Source: Brumimicrobium sp041655765 (lineage in GTDB: Bacteria; Bacteroidota; Bacteroidia; Flavobacteriales_D; Crocinitomicaceae). From it: a DNA stretch of 28,909 nt. This document shows, piece after piece, positions 15,410-24,438 of this stretch. The stretch spans positions 1 through 28,909 of the forward strand of contig JBBAEU010000027.1 in NCBI GenBank assembly GCA_041655765.1, given 5' to 3'. Position numbers and translations under genes: made by a program. Under the pieces are notes generated by a model. That model was not told the DNA's origin. It did no database searches and saw only the letters and a list, made by a program, of their open reading frames with translations. How positions within the stretch are numbered: position 1 is the stretch's first letter; every line of letters starts with the position of its first letter.

Positions 15410-18400
15410 ATGAGTACAAAATATTGGAAAGGGTTTGAAGAAAAACATGAAACTCCAGAGTTTATTAAAACTTTAAACAAAGAGTTTAGTCAAGAAGTTA
15501 GCGTTGAAGATTTCTTGGCAAATGAAGATAATTTAAGAGAGTCATCAACTCCACGAAGAGACTTTTTAAAGTTCTTAGGGTTTAGTGTGGCAGCCGCTAC
15601 TATTGCAGCGTGCGAAGCTCCAGTTAACAAGGCTATTCCATACGTAAATAAACCAATTGATGTTACTCCGGGTGAAGCAACTTGGTATGCATCTGCTTAT
15701 TACGATGGGAATACTTTTGCAAGCATCATTGTAAAAACAAGAGAAGGAAGACCAATTTATATAAAATCAAATAGAGATTTTGGTTTTACAAATGGAGGTG
15801 GTAACGCACAAGTTATCGCGTCTGTTCTATCACTATATAACGAAGCTAGACTGCAATTTGCATATAAAGATGGGCAAGGTATTGCTACGCAAGTTGCAGA
15901 CGATGAGATTTTTAATAATTTACAAGCAATTAAAAGAAATAAAGGAAAAGTTGTGTTTATTTCACAAACCATTGCTTCTCCTTCTACTGCTAAAGCAATT
16001 AAATTATTAGAACAGTCTATCACGAATGGCTCAAGTGAAACAGAAACAGAGGTTAGTGAAACAGAACCAGCAGTAAGTGGAGCAACATTTGAACACATTC
16101 AAATTGATGCAATTTCTTATGCTGGAATAAGAGAAGCAAACAAAGCTACTTTTGGGAAACGTATAATTCCAGATTATGATTTCTATAAAGCAGATACAAT
16201 TGTGAGCTTTGGTGCAGATTTCATGAGCACTTGGTTGATGGCATCTCAATATGCTGGTCAATATGCTAAAAGACGTAATCCAGACGAAAAAATGAATAAG
16301 CATTATCAGTTCGAATCAAATATGTCGATTACTGGAGCTAATGCTGATGTGCGCTTTATGATAAAACCATCACAAGAAGCTGGTATTCTAGCTGCTATTG
16401 CAAAAGAGTTGGGCGCATCTACACCTGGTGTTTCTGCAAGTGACACAGTTGATTCTGAAGACATTAAAAGAATTGCAGATGATTTAAAAAAAGGAAATGG
16501 ACTGGTCGTTTCTGGTTCAAATAATGTCGCAATTCAAATTATAGTAAATATTATCAATCAAAAGATTGGTGCTTATAACACTACAATTAATCTAAACAAT
16601 CCGCTGAACATGTTTATGTCTGAGGACAAGAAAATGATGGATTTTGTAAATGGATTAATCAAAGGACAAAAACCAGACGCAGTATTTTTCTACGGAGTGA
16701 ATCCTGCATATACATTGCCAAATGGTGAGGAATTTGGAGCTGCTTTAGCAAATGCAAAAATGACAGTTTCTTTATCTCCATTTATGGATGAAACTGCTGT
16801 AAATTGTCAATATGTAATTCCAGATCACCATGCGTTAGAATCATGGAATGATTATCAACCAAAAGAAAATGAATACGCATTGGCACAGCCAACAATCCGT
16901 CCACTTTTTGATACAGTCGCAGCACAAGAATCTTTCTTAGTATGGGCTGGTCAAGCAAAAAGAGGAGGAAAAGATTCTTCCGTTTTCTACGATTTTATTA
17001 AATCAAATTGGAAGGAAAAAGGATTTGGTGCTGATAACTTTGAAAAATTCTGGAACAAAACAGTGCATAGCTCAACATATTCAATTGAGGCTGCTAAAGC
17101 TTCAGCTTCTGATTTAGATGCTTCCGCACTTAGTAATTATGCTAAATCATTACCACAAGAAGGCGAGTGGGAAGTAGTTCTCTATCAAAAAATCGCTATC
17201 GGTGATGGTAGCCAAGCAGGTAACCCTTGGCTTCAAGAGATGCCAGACCCTATCACAAAAGTTGTGTGGGATAACGTGATTACAATGAATCACGAAACTA
17301 TGGAAGAACTTGGATATGATCTTTATATCGACCAAGAGAATGGAGCGAAAATGGGAAGAGTAACTGTAGGTGAAGTTACGTATGAATTACCTGTTTTCCC
17401 TTCACCAGGACAGGCAAAAGGAACAATCGGTATTGCACTTGGTTATGGAAGAGGAAAAGGCGGACTTAAAATTGGTAAAGCAGCTTTCCAAACCAAAGAG
17501 TTGGGAGGTTATGTTAACGATGAAAATGGACATCCAAAACCAATTGGCCAAAATGCATTTAGGATGACTCAAATAAGGGAAACTATTGAATTTACTGCAG
17601 TTGGTTCAGTTGAAAATACTGGAAAATATTATCCAATCGCAACTACCCAAATTCATAATACCCTACAAGGAAGAAACTCTGTAGTAAGAGAAACTACTTT
17701 AGATACATATTTGACACTTTCTGTAGATGCGTATAATCCAGAATGGATGCATCATAAAATAACTGAAGATGGTAGTCATGAGGCAGTTCCTTTATCAGAT
17801 TTTAACCTGTGGGAATCGCATCCAATTGAGAATGTTGGTCATCGTTGGGGAATGTCTATTGACTTAAACTCTTGTTTTGGATGTGGTGCTTGTATGATTG
17901 CTTGTCAAGCAGAAAACAACATTCCAGTTGTTGGTAAAGACGAAGTAAGAAGAGGGCGTGAGATGCACTGGTTGAGAATTGACCGTTACTATTCATCTGA
18001 TGAAGAGGCTACAGTAGGGCAATTAAAAGATAGTAAAAATTGGAATCGTAAGAAATCTGGAGTTGCTGGAAGTAGCCCTAAGGTAGTATTCCAACCTATG
18101 ATGTGTCAACACTGTAATCATGCACCATGTGAAACGGTTTGTCCTGTTTCTGCTACAACTCACTCTAACGAAGGTTTAAATCAAATGACGTACAACCGTT
18201 GTATTGGAACTCGTTATTGTGCAAATAACTGTCCTTACAAAGTAAGAAGATTTAATTGGTTTAATTACCCTTCATACAAGAAATTTGGTGAAATTAATCC
18301 TGCTCAAGATGAACTAGGAAGAATGGTTCTTAATCCTGATGTTACTGTAAGAACACGTGGGGTTATGGAAAAATGTTCTATGTGTGTACAACGTATTCAA

Positions 18401-18685
18401 GAAACCAAATTGGTAGCGAAAAAAGAAAGACGTAAAGTATATGACGGTGATTTCAAAACTGCATGTGCTGACGCTTGTCCTGCTGATGCTATTATTGTAG
18501 GTGATTGGAATGATCCAGAGTCTGAAATTAGAAAAAAATCAGACCACAAAAGAGCATACCAAGCTTTAGCTGAAATTGGTACAAGACCAAATGTTTGGTA
18601 TCAAACAAAAGTGAGAAATGAGCCGAATCCTATTTTAGCTCAGATACAAAGTAAAAAAGAAGAATATCTTCATAATAAACATTAA
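15410..18685 (+). CDS. actB: Alternative complex III iron-sulfur/molybdopterin-like subunit ActB
   Basis: Large periplasm-facing subunit of ACIII, 1091 residues. Arg 49-Arg 50 in TPRRDFLKFLG plus a hydrophobic stretch and Cys 68 (IAAC) form a twin-arginine/lipoprotein-like signal placed unusually far inside, as is usual for ActB. Residues ~80-780 form a molybdopterin-oxidoreductase-like region that in known ACIII binds no molybdenum cofactor. The C-terminal ferredoxin-like region has 15 cluster cysteines: 822/825/828/832, 899/902/907/911, 931/937/941, and 989/992/1019/1023. The third group (CIGTRYCANNC) has Thr where a fourth Cys would be expected, which matches the one [3Fe-4S] plus three [4Fe-4S] clusters known for ACIII. 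It lies 38 bp after actA and 50 bp before actC. Confidence 0.95.
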   Translation: MSTKYWKGFEEKHETPEFIKTLNKEFSQEVSVEDFLANEDNLRESSTPRRDFLKFLGFSVAAATIAACEAPVNKAIPYVNKPIDVTPGEATWYASAYYDGNTFASIIVKTREGRPIYIKSNRDFGFTNGGGNAQVIASVLSLYNEARLQFAYKDGQGIATQVADDEIFNNLQAIKRNKGKVVFISQTIASPSTAKAIKLLEQSITNGSSETETEVSETEPAVSGATFEHIQIDAISYAGIREANKATFGKRIIPDYDFYKADTIVSFGADFMSTWLMASQYAGQYAKRRNPDEKMNKHYQFESNMSITGANADVRFMIKPSQEAGILAAIAKELGASTPGVSASDTVDSEDIKRIADDLKKGNGLVVSGSNNVAIQIIVNIINQKIGAYNTTINLNNPLNMFMSEDKKMMDFVNGLIKGQKPDAVFFYGVNPAYTLPNGEEFGAALANAKMTVSLSPFMDETAVNCQYVIPDHHALESWNDYQPKENEYALAQPTIRPLFDTVAAQESFLVWAGQAKRGGKDSSVFYDFIKSNWKEKGFGADNFEKFWNKTVHSSTYSIEAAKASASDLDASALSNYAKSLPQEGEWEVVLYQKIAIGDGSQAGNPWLQEMPDPITKVVWDNVITMNHETMEELGYDLYIDQENGAKMGRVTVGEVTYELPVFPSPGQAKGTIGIALGYGRGKGGLKIGKAAFQTKELGGYVNDENGHPKPIGQNAFRMTQIRETIEFTAVGSVENTGKYYPIATTQIHNTLQGRNSVVRETTLDTYLTLSVDAYNPEWMHHKITEDGSHEAVPLSDFNLWESHPIENVGHRWGMSIDLNSCFGCGACMIACQAENNIPVVGKDEVRRGREMHWLRIDRYYSSDEEATVGQLKDSKNWNRKKSGVAGSSPKVVFQPMMCQHCNHAPCETVCPVSATTHSNEGLNQMTYNRCIGTRYCANNCPYKVRRFNWFNYPSYKKFGEINPAQDELGRMVLNPDVTVRTRGVMEKCSMCVQRIQETKLVAKKERRKVYDGDFKTACADACPADAIIVGDWNDPESEIRKKSDHKRAYQALAEIGTRPNVWYQTKVRNEPNPILAQIQSKKEEYLHNKH

Positions 18686-18735
18686 GAAGAAAAATTTAGA
18701 TATAAAATTGTTTTTTAAATTATAAAGTTTGAATA

Positions 18736-20502
18736 ATGCATAAGGAAGCAACAATTAGAAAACCCCTCATTTTAGGTCATAAGTCTTATCATGACATTAC
18801 GGAAGACGTTTGCAGACCGATAGAAGGAAAAGCGCACAGAATGTGGTATATTTTGTTTACCATCGCTACAATTATTGCAATTTATGGCGTGGGTTGCATT
18901 CTATACTTACTCGGTACTGGTATTGGTACTTGGGGATTAAATAAAACCATTAACTGGGGATGGGATATTACCAACTTCGTTTGGTGGGTTGGTATAGGAC
19001 ACGCAGGAACATTGATTTCTGCTGTACTTTTGCTTTTCCGCCAAAAATGGAGAATGGCAATTAACCGTTCTGCTGAGGCAATGACAATTTTTGCAGTATT
19101 TATGGCTGGATTATTCCCGTTGATTCACATGGGACGTCTTTGGTTAGGATATTGGGTTGTACCTATTCCAAATCATTTCGGATCTTTATGGCCAAACTTT
19201 AACTCGGCACTATTGTGGGACGTTTTTGCAATTTCTACTTATCTATCCGTATCAGTTGTGTTTTGGTACATTGGACTAATTCCAGACTTTGCGACAATTA
19301 GAGATAGGGCTAAAACTCCAGTTGCCAAAAAGATGTATAGCATTCTTTCTTTCGGATGGTCTGGTAAAGCAAAACATTGGAACAGATTTGAAGAGGTTTC
19401 ATTGGTACTTGCTGGTTTAGCAACTCCATTGGTATTCTCTGTTCACTCAATTGTATCGTTTGACTTCGCTACTTCAGTTATCCCAGGTTGGCACAGTACA
19501 ATCTATCCGCCTTATTTTGTCTCTGGTGCGGTATTCTCTGGTTTTGCCATGGTGATTACATTGTTGCTCGTAATGAGAAAAGCCTATGGACTGGAAGCTT
19601 ATATCACAAAGAAACACCTTGAATACATGAACATTGTAATTATTGTAACAGGTGGTATAGTAGCAGTTGCTTACTTGACAGAATTTTTTATGGGATGGTA
19701 TTCTGGCGATGAATATGAGGCGTACGCATATATGTCTTGGGGTGCTGCAACTGGTAGATATTGGTGGGCATTCTGGGCATTAATATTTTGTAATATGGTC
19801 GCACCAGCTTTCTTGTGGATTAAAAAAGTGAGAACAAATTTTACAATTTCATGGATTATTGCAATCATCATTAACATCGGAATGTGGTTTGAGCGTTTTG
19901 ATATCATTGTGCTTGACCTTCACCATGACTTTCTTCCATCTTCATGGATAATGTTCTACCCTTCTCATGTTGATATCGGTATCTTTCTTGGAACAATTGG
20001 AATTTTCTTTGTATTCTTCTTATTGTTTACGAGATACTTCCCTGTTCTTCCAATTGCTGAATTAAAAACAATTGTAAGAGGTTCAGGACAGTCATATAAA
20101 AATGAGACGGCTATTTCTCCTGCTTATTCTTTGGAACAACAGAATTTAGCTAAAACCAAACCAGAAGTAAAACTGATGTATAAAGGAGCAAGCACAGCGA
20201 GTCCTACAAAAGCAAAAGATACAAAATCTCATACAGAATCTACGATTCAAAAGGATGATTTGAAAAAAATTGAAGGAATCGGTCCTAAAATTCAAGAAAT
20301 ACTAAATGCTTCAGGAATAATAACTTTTGCTGACTTAGCATCGACAACATCTGATAAGATTAGAAAAATTCTTGAGGATGCAAACTTAAAGATGCATGAC
20401 CCAACAACATGGCCAGAACAAGCTACACTAGCACGTGATGGGAAATGGGAAGAACTTCAAAAGTGGCAAGATGAATTAAACGGAGGTAAAGAAGATAATT
20501 AA
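18736..20502 (+). CDS. actC: Alternative complex III NrfD-like membrane subunit ActC with C-terminal helix-hairpin-helix extension
   Basis: Quinol-binding membrane subunit of ACIII, NrfD/PsrC family. The first ~450 residues contain about ten hydrophobic helices, preceded by the conserved opening RKPLILGHKSYHDIT. The protein is 588 residues, about 100 longer than an NrfD core needs. After a Lys/Thr/Ser-rich linker (~455-505), residues 506-588 (20251-20499) read as a helix-hairpin-helix module: LKKIEGIGPKIQEILNASGI, then ITFADLAS, then HDPTTWPEQATLARDGKW. That block is known as an appended domain on other Bacteroidota proteins and resembles DUF4332/HhH modules. The frame is continuous and composition is unchanged, so the fusion looks real and not a sequencing artefact. 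It would face the cytoplasm or periplasm as a soluble tail; its job is unknown. Confidence 0.93.
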   Translation: MHKEATIRKPLILGHKSYHDITEDVCRPIEGKAHRMWYILFTIATIIAIYGVGCILYLLGTGIGTWGLNKTINWGWDITNFVWWVGIGHAGTLISAVLLLFRQKWRMAINRSAEAMTIFAVFMAGLFPLIHMGRLWLGYWVVPIPNHFGSLWPNFNSALLWDVFAISTYLSVSVVFWYIGLIPDFATIRDRAKTPVAKKMYSILSFGWSGKAKHWNRFEEVSLVLAGLATPLVFSVHSIVSFDFATSVIPGWHSTIYPPYFVSGAVFSGFAMVITLLLVMRKAYGLEAYITKKHLEYMNIVIIVTGGIVAVAYLTEFFMGWYSGDEYEAYAYMSWGAATGRYWWAFWALIFCNMVAPAFLWIKKVRTNFTISWIIAIIINIGMWFERFDIIVLDLHHDFLPSSWIMFYPSHVDIGIFLGTIGIFFVFFLLFTRYFPVLPIAELKTIVRGSGQSYKNETAISPAYSLEQQNLAKTKPEVKLMYKGASTASPTKAKDTKSHTESTIQKDDLKKIEGIGPKIQEILNASGIITFADLASTTSDKIRKILEDANLKMHDPTTWPEQATLARDGKWEELQKWQDELNGGKEDN

Positions 20503-20526
20503 TTAGAATTATATAACAGAAGAATT

Positions 20527-21060
20527 ATGGCAAACGTAGTTTTTTATGCAATGTACAACGATGATGAAGTCCTTAAAGAAGGGGCGAAAGAGTTGGTTGC
20601 AAAAGGTATTAAGGTAAATGAAGTTTATTCTCCATTTCCAGTACATGGTTTAGACCCAATTATTGGCGTTAAACACACAAGATTAGGAATTATGTCATTT
20701 CTATACGGACTAACTGGTTTGACGTTAGCACTTGTTGGAATGCGATATTTTATGATTTCAGATTGGCCTTTGAACATTGGTGGTAAACCAAACTTTTCAT
20801 TTATTGAAAACTTATTATCTTTTGTTCCTGTTGCTTTTGAGATGACAGTATTGTTTGCCGCTCACTTAATGGCAATCACTTATTTACTTGCAAATAAGAC
20901 AATTCCTGGGATGCCTGCATTCAATCCAGACCCAAGAACAACTGATGACCATTTTGTAATGGAGGTAAGACTAAGTGATAACCAAAATTTCACAGAAGAT
21001 GAAATCGAAGCAATGGTTATGAATACTGGTATTGTAGAATTAGATCAAAAAAGAATTTAA
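20527..21060 (+). CDS. actD: Alternative complex III subunit ActD (DUF3341)
   Basis: A 177-residue DUF3341 protein, the small two-helix membrane subunit of ACIII. The soluble N-terminal half (VVFYAMYNDDEVLKEGAKEL) is followed by the conserved SPFPVHGLD loop. Two membrane helices lie at ~57-80 and ~97-121, with the VPVAFEMTVLFAAH motif in the second. The C-terminal part contains NPDPRTTDDHFVMEV. Spacing is 24 bp after actC and 14 bp before actE. Confidence 0.94.
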   Translation: MANVVFYAMYNDDEVLKEGAKELVAKGIKVNEVYSPFPVHGLDPIIGVKHTRLGIMSFLYGLTGLTLALVGMRYFMISDWPLNIGGKPNFSFIENLLSFVPVAFEMTVLFAAHLMAITYLLANKTIPGMPAFNPDPRTTDDHFVMEVRLSDNQNFTEDEIEAMVMNTGIVELDQKRI

Positions 21061-21074
21061 TAAATAATTTTGCC

Positions 21075-21860
21075 ATGAAAAAAACAATTAAGGCAATTTC
21101 GCTAAAAGTATTAACAATAACATTCGGTGTTGGAATGTTATACTCATGTGTTTCAGACCCAGATTCACCTGGTTTAGAATATATGCCTGACATGTATCGA
21201 TCTCCAGCAATTGAACCATACGTGGATTACGGTTGGGTTAAGGATAAAACGAATCCTGAATTGATAATGACAAAGTCGGTGAAACATCCGCCAATTCACA
21301 CAATTCCTTATCGTGGGGATATTGAAAACTTAGAAATATATTTACCTTATCACCGTAAAGCAAATAGTTTTGCTGCTGTAACGCATGGATTACTCCCAGA
21401 AAACGGATGGAATCTTAGTACAGAGCCGGGTGGAGATTACTTCGCTGCTGCTGAGGATAAGAACCCTATTATTCTAACAGCTGAAAATGAAGAAGAAATC
21501 TTTAAGCATGGTAAAGAACTCTATACTATAAACTGTGCACATTGCCACGGGAAAGATGGTGACGGAAAAGGACCTATAGTTGAAAGTGGTGCTTATGTAG
21601 GTGTTCCAGATTATGGCAACTTATTGAGTCTTGCAGATGGACAAATATTTTTCTCTACTTATTATGGTAAAGGTATGATGGGGGCTCATGCATCGCTCCT
21701 TAACAACTATGAGATTTGGACATTGGTTCATTACGTAAACAAATTAAGATTTGAAGATTACGGATATGATTATGGTACCAAAGCAGACGGAAATGAAGGT
21801 GATGAAGATGTGGAAGCACAGGACAGCATCCCTGAATCAGAAGAAACAACAGAAATTTAA
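21075..21860 (+). CDS. actE: Alternative complex III monoheme cytochrome c lipoprotein ActE
   Basis: Monoheme cytochrome c subunit that passes electrons from ACIII to the oxidase. The 261-residue protein has a lipoprotein signal with Cys 25 (MLYSC). The conserved SPAIEPYVDYG region follows, then a class I cytochrome c fold with one heme motif CAHCH (154-158) followed by GKDGDGKGP. A Met pair (201-202, GKGMMGAH) provides the likely distal axial ligand. The last ~30 residues are a strongly acidic Glu/Asp/Ser tail. It lies 14 bp after actD. Confidence 0.94.
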   Translation: MKKTIKAISLKVLTITFGVGMLYSCVSDPDSPGLEYMPDMYRSPAIEPYVDYGWVKDKTNPELIMTKSVKHPPIHTIPYRGDIENLEIYLPYHRKANSFAAVTHGLLPENGWNLSTEPGGDYFAAAEDKNPIILTAENEEEIFKHGKELYTINCAHCHGKDGDGKGPIVESGAYVGVPDYGNLLSLADGQIFFSTYYGKGMMGAHASLLNNYEIWTLVHYVNKLRFEDYGYDYGTKADGNEGDEDVEAQDSIPESEETTEI

Positions 21861-21890
21861 TTAATATTAATAAAGAAAATCAGTAGTTCG

Positions 21891-23099
21891 ATGGATTATC
21901 AAATTTCAAATAAAGCAAAAAGATGGACAACTGCTCTAATGATAATTGGAGTGATTATGTTGGTTATTGGGATAGTTGTAGGAATGAATGGCCCTCTATT
22001 TAAAACTCGTATATTTGCCAATTTATTATCAAATAGCTTCTTCTTCTTTAATATTGCAATATGTGCGATGTTCTTCTTAGCAGTTCAATATGTGGCAGAA
22101 GTAGGTTGGTTTGTATATATTAAGCGTCCTTTGGAGGCGATTACGAGATATATCCCCTATGGTATTGCAATTTTGTTAGTGCTTTTCATTGTTCTGAATT
22201 TATCACATGGAGGAGGACTTTATCAATGGATGGATCCAGATGTAATGAATGAAGGCGGGGTTCATTTTGATGAGAAATCAGCTGCAAAAGGAGGTTACTT
22301 CAACTTGGTTTTCTTCTGGACAAGGTTTTTGGCATTTTTTGCGATATACCTAATGCTGTGGAAAGGATTTATGAAACGAACTAGACTATCTGATGAAAAC
22401 CCTGGTGATATATTAAACATACACCGTAAGAATTTTAATAAAGCATCATTGTTTATTTTGCTTTTTGCTTTCATTAGTTCTATAACTTCTTGGGATTGGA
22501 TTATGTCAATTGACTTACATTGGAGATCAACACTATTTGGATGGTACACATTCTCTGGTGGATGGGTTTCAGCGATGGTTGTCCTAGTAATACTTGTATT
22601 ATACCTTAAAAAATTGGGGTATTTGCCACAACTAAATGATAGCCATATTCATGATATTGGAAAATGGGTATTTGCACTTTCTTTCCTTTGGTCATACCTT
22701 TGGTTCTCTCAGTTTATGTTAATTTGGTATGGAAATATGCCTGAGGAGGTTGGTTACTTCCAAGTTAGAGTTGAAGAATATAAATTATTATTCTTCGGAA
22801 TGTTTATCGTTAACTTTGTATTCCCAATGTTAATTTTAATGTCAAGAGATGCAAAAAGACATGCGGGTGCACTTATTTTTGTAGGAATTATAATAATTGT
22901 TGGTCATTGGATGGATACTTGGATAATGGTAATGGGTGGTTCAATGGGACCAGTAGGACAAATTGGATTTTTAGAAATTGGTATGGCTATGCTTTTCTTT
23001 GGTCTATTTATTCGTATTCTATTAAACAAACTTTCGGTTCTGCCTCTTGTAAGTGTAAACGATCCGTATTTTGAAGAATCAATACACCATGAAATTTAA
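21891..23099 (+). CDS. actF: Alternative complex III membrane subunit ActF
   Basis: A 402-residue polytopic protein of the ActF type, a shorter NrfD/PsrC-like paralogue of ActC. About ten hydrophobic helices are visible, starting at ~15-32 (ALMIIGVIMLVIGIVVGM) and ending at ~365-385. Recognisable segments include the SSITSWDWIMSIDLHWRSTLFGWY stretch in the middle and FSQFMLIWYGNMPEE further on. It is 30 bp after actE and 41 bp before coxB, and has no fused extra domain. Confidence 0.94.
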   Translation: MDYQISNKAKRWTTALMIIGVIMLVIGIVVGMNGPLFKTRIFANLLSNSFFFFNIAICAMFFLAVQYVAEVGWFVYIKRPLEAITRYIPYGIAILLVLFIVLNLSHGGGLYQWMDPDVMNEGGVHFDEKSAAKGGYFNLVFFWTRFLAFFAIYLMLWKGFMKRTRLSDENPGDILNIHRKNFNKASLFILLFAFISSITSWDWIMSIDLHWRSTLFGWYTFSGGWVSAMVVLVILVLYLKKLGYLPQLNDSHIHDIGKWVFALSFLWSYLWFSQFMLIWYGNMPEEVGYFQVRVEEYKLLFFGMFIVNFVFPMLILMSRDAKRHAGALIFVGIIIIVGHWMDTWIMVMGGSMGPVGQIGFLEIGMAMLFFGLFIRILLNKLSVLPLVSVNDPYFEESIHHEI

Positions 23100-23140
23100 G
23101 CTAAAAAAACAGATAATAGGAATAAGTTAATTTTTAAGAG

Positions 23141-24394
23141 ATGAATAACAAGTTAATCATTGTATTAGTCATTATTTTAGGGGTGCTTGCTATTGCCCAA
23201 ATGATGCGAGTTAATAATCTTTCCAATAAGATTAGAAAAAGAAATCCTGAAGAACCCTCAGAGAAAGAGAATAAAAGAAGTGCAAACTATCTTATATTAT
23301 TTATGATATCACTACACGCATTTCTTATCTACGTAATAGTTAAATATGGTTTTACAAACTTAGGACCAGCAGCTTCAGTCGGTGGAGAGAAAATAGATTT
23401 TATGTATAGCATCCAATGGATTTTAGTACTTCTTGTTTATTTTGGGTGTGTTACTCTATTGTTTTACTTCGCATGGAAATATCAAAAAAAACCAGGTGTA
23501 AAAGCGTATTATTACCCTTATAACGATAAATTAGAAATGTTGTGGACAGTTATTCCAGCTGCAGGGTTATCTCTAATGGTTGTATTAGGTTTAAAAACAT
23601 GGAATGAATTAACGACACCCGCAACAGCAGAATATGTTAACGTTGAAATATTCTCAGAACAATTTAAGTGGACAGCAAGATATTCTGGCCCAAACAATGA
23701 GCTTGGGAAGTTTGATTATAAATTAACAACAGCTGAAAATCCATTTGGTATTATGACCAGTGAAAACATCGAAACCTCATTTAACTTGATGAAAGATGGT
23801 GGTGTTGGATATCTTGGTATTAAAACTTTAGAAGAAAGACTAAATGACCCAAAAGTAATACTTTCAAAAGAAGAACGTAAAAATCTTGAAATTGAATTAG
23901 GGAGAAAAGAAAGAATGTCACGATTACTTGAGGCTTTGATGGTAACTTACGAACCTTATAAAGATTCATTAGATGCACTTGCATTCGATGACGTAATCGT
24001 TGAAGATAGTTTAATCCTTTTGAAAGGACAAAAATATAACCTTCATCTAAGAGCAAAAGATGTAATTCACAGTGCTTATTTACCTCATTTTAGAGCACAA
24101 ATGAATACTGTGCCTGGTTTAACAACTTTTATCAAGTTGCAACCAACAATCTCTACTTCTGAGATGAAAGAAAAATTAAATAATCCTCAATTTGAATACG
24201 CGCTAATGTGTAATAAAATTTGCGGAACATCACATTATAAAATGAAAATGTCAGTTAAAGTACTTGAACCAGAAGAATACCTGGCTTGGCAAAAAACTAA
24301 ATCTACCATAGATGGTAATTCATGGATTAGAGGAAATGAAGAAGCTATTTTAGAGTATTATAGAAATATAACAAATAGCGTTGTAGATAGATAG
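23141..24394 (+). CDS. coxB: Cytochrome c oxidase subunit II (CuA)
   Basis: Receives electrons from cytochrome c or ACIII through the binuclear CuA centre. Hydrophobic segments lie at ~5-21, 48-69, 89-112 and 134-151; the last two are the usual transmembrane hairpin and the earlier ones are an N-terminal extension. CuA ligands are His 310 (DVIHSAYLPHFRAQMN), Cys 357, Cys 361, His 365 and Met 368 (CNKICGTSHYKM). The backbone-ligand position normally Glu is Lys, as is usual in this phylum. No heme c domain is attached. Between EQFKWTARYSGP (~173-184) and the DSLILLKGQ strand (~289) lies a long, charged, probably helical insertion of about 75 residues (205-280) that is not part of the standard cupredoxin fold. 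The gene is 417 codons and 45 bp before coxA. Confidence 0.95.
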   Translation: MNNKLIIVLVIILGVLAIAQMMRVNNLSNKIRKRNPEEPSEKENKRSANYLILFMISLHAFLIYVIVKYGFTNLGPAASVGGEKIDFMYSIQWILVLLVYFGCVTLLFYFAWKYQKKPGVKAYYYPYNDKLEMLWTVIPAAGLSLMVVLGLKTWNELTTPATAEYVNVEIFSEQFKWTARYSGPNNELGKFDYKLTTAENPFGIMTSENIETSFNLMKDGGVGYLGIKTLEERLNDPKVILSKEERKNLEIELGRKERMSRLLEALMVTYEPYKDSLDALAFDDVIVEDSLILLKGQKYNLHLRAKDVIHSAYLPHFRAQMNTVPGLTTFIKLQPTISTSEMKEKLNNPQFEYALMCNKICGTSHYKMKMSVKVLEPEEYLAWQKTKSTIDGNSWIRGNEEAILEYYRNITNSVVDR

Positions 24395-24438
24395 AAAAAT
24401 ATTAATAAAACAGATATAAACTTTAATAAATTTTAAGC

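Noticed and set aside
15757..16303. Minus-strand ORFs of 113 and 90 residues over actB
   Set aside because: They fall wholly inside the actB molybdopterin-like region and have no independent support.
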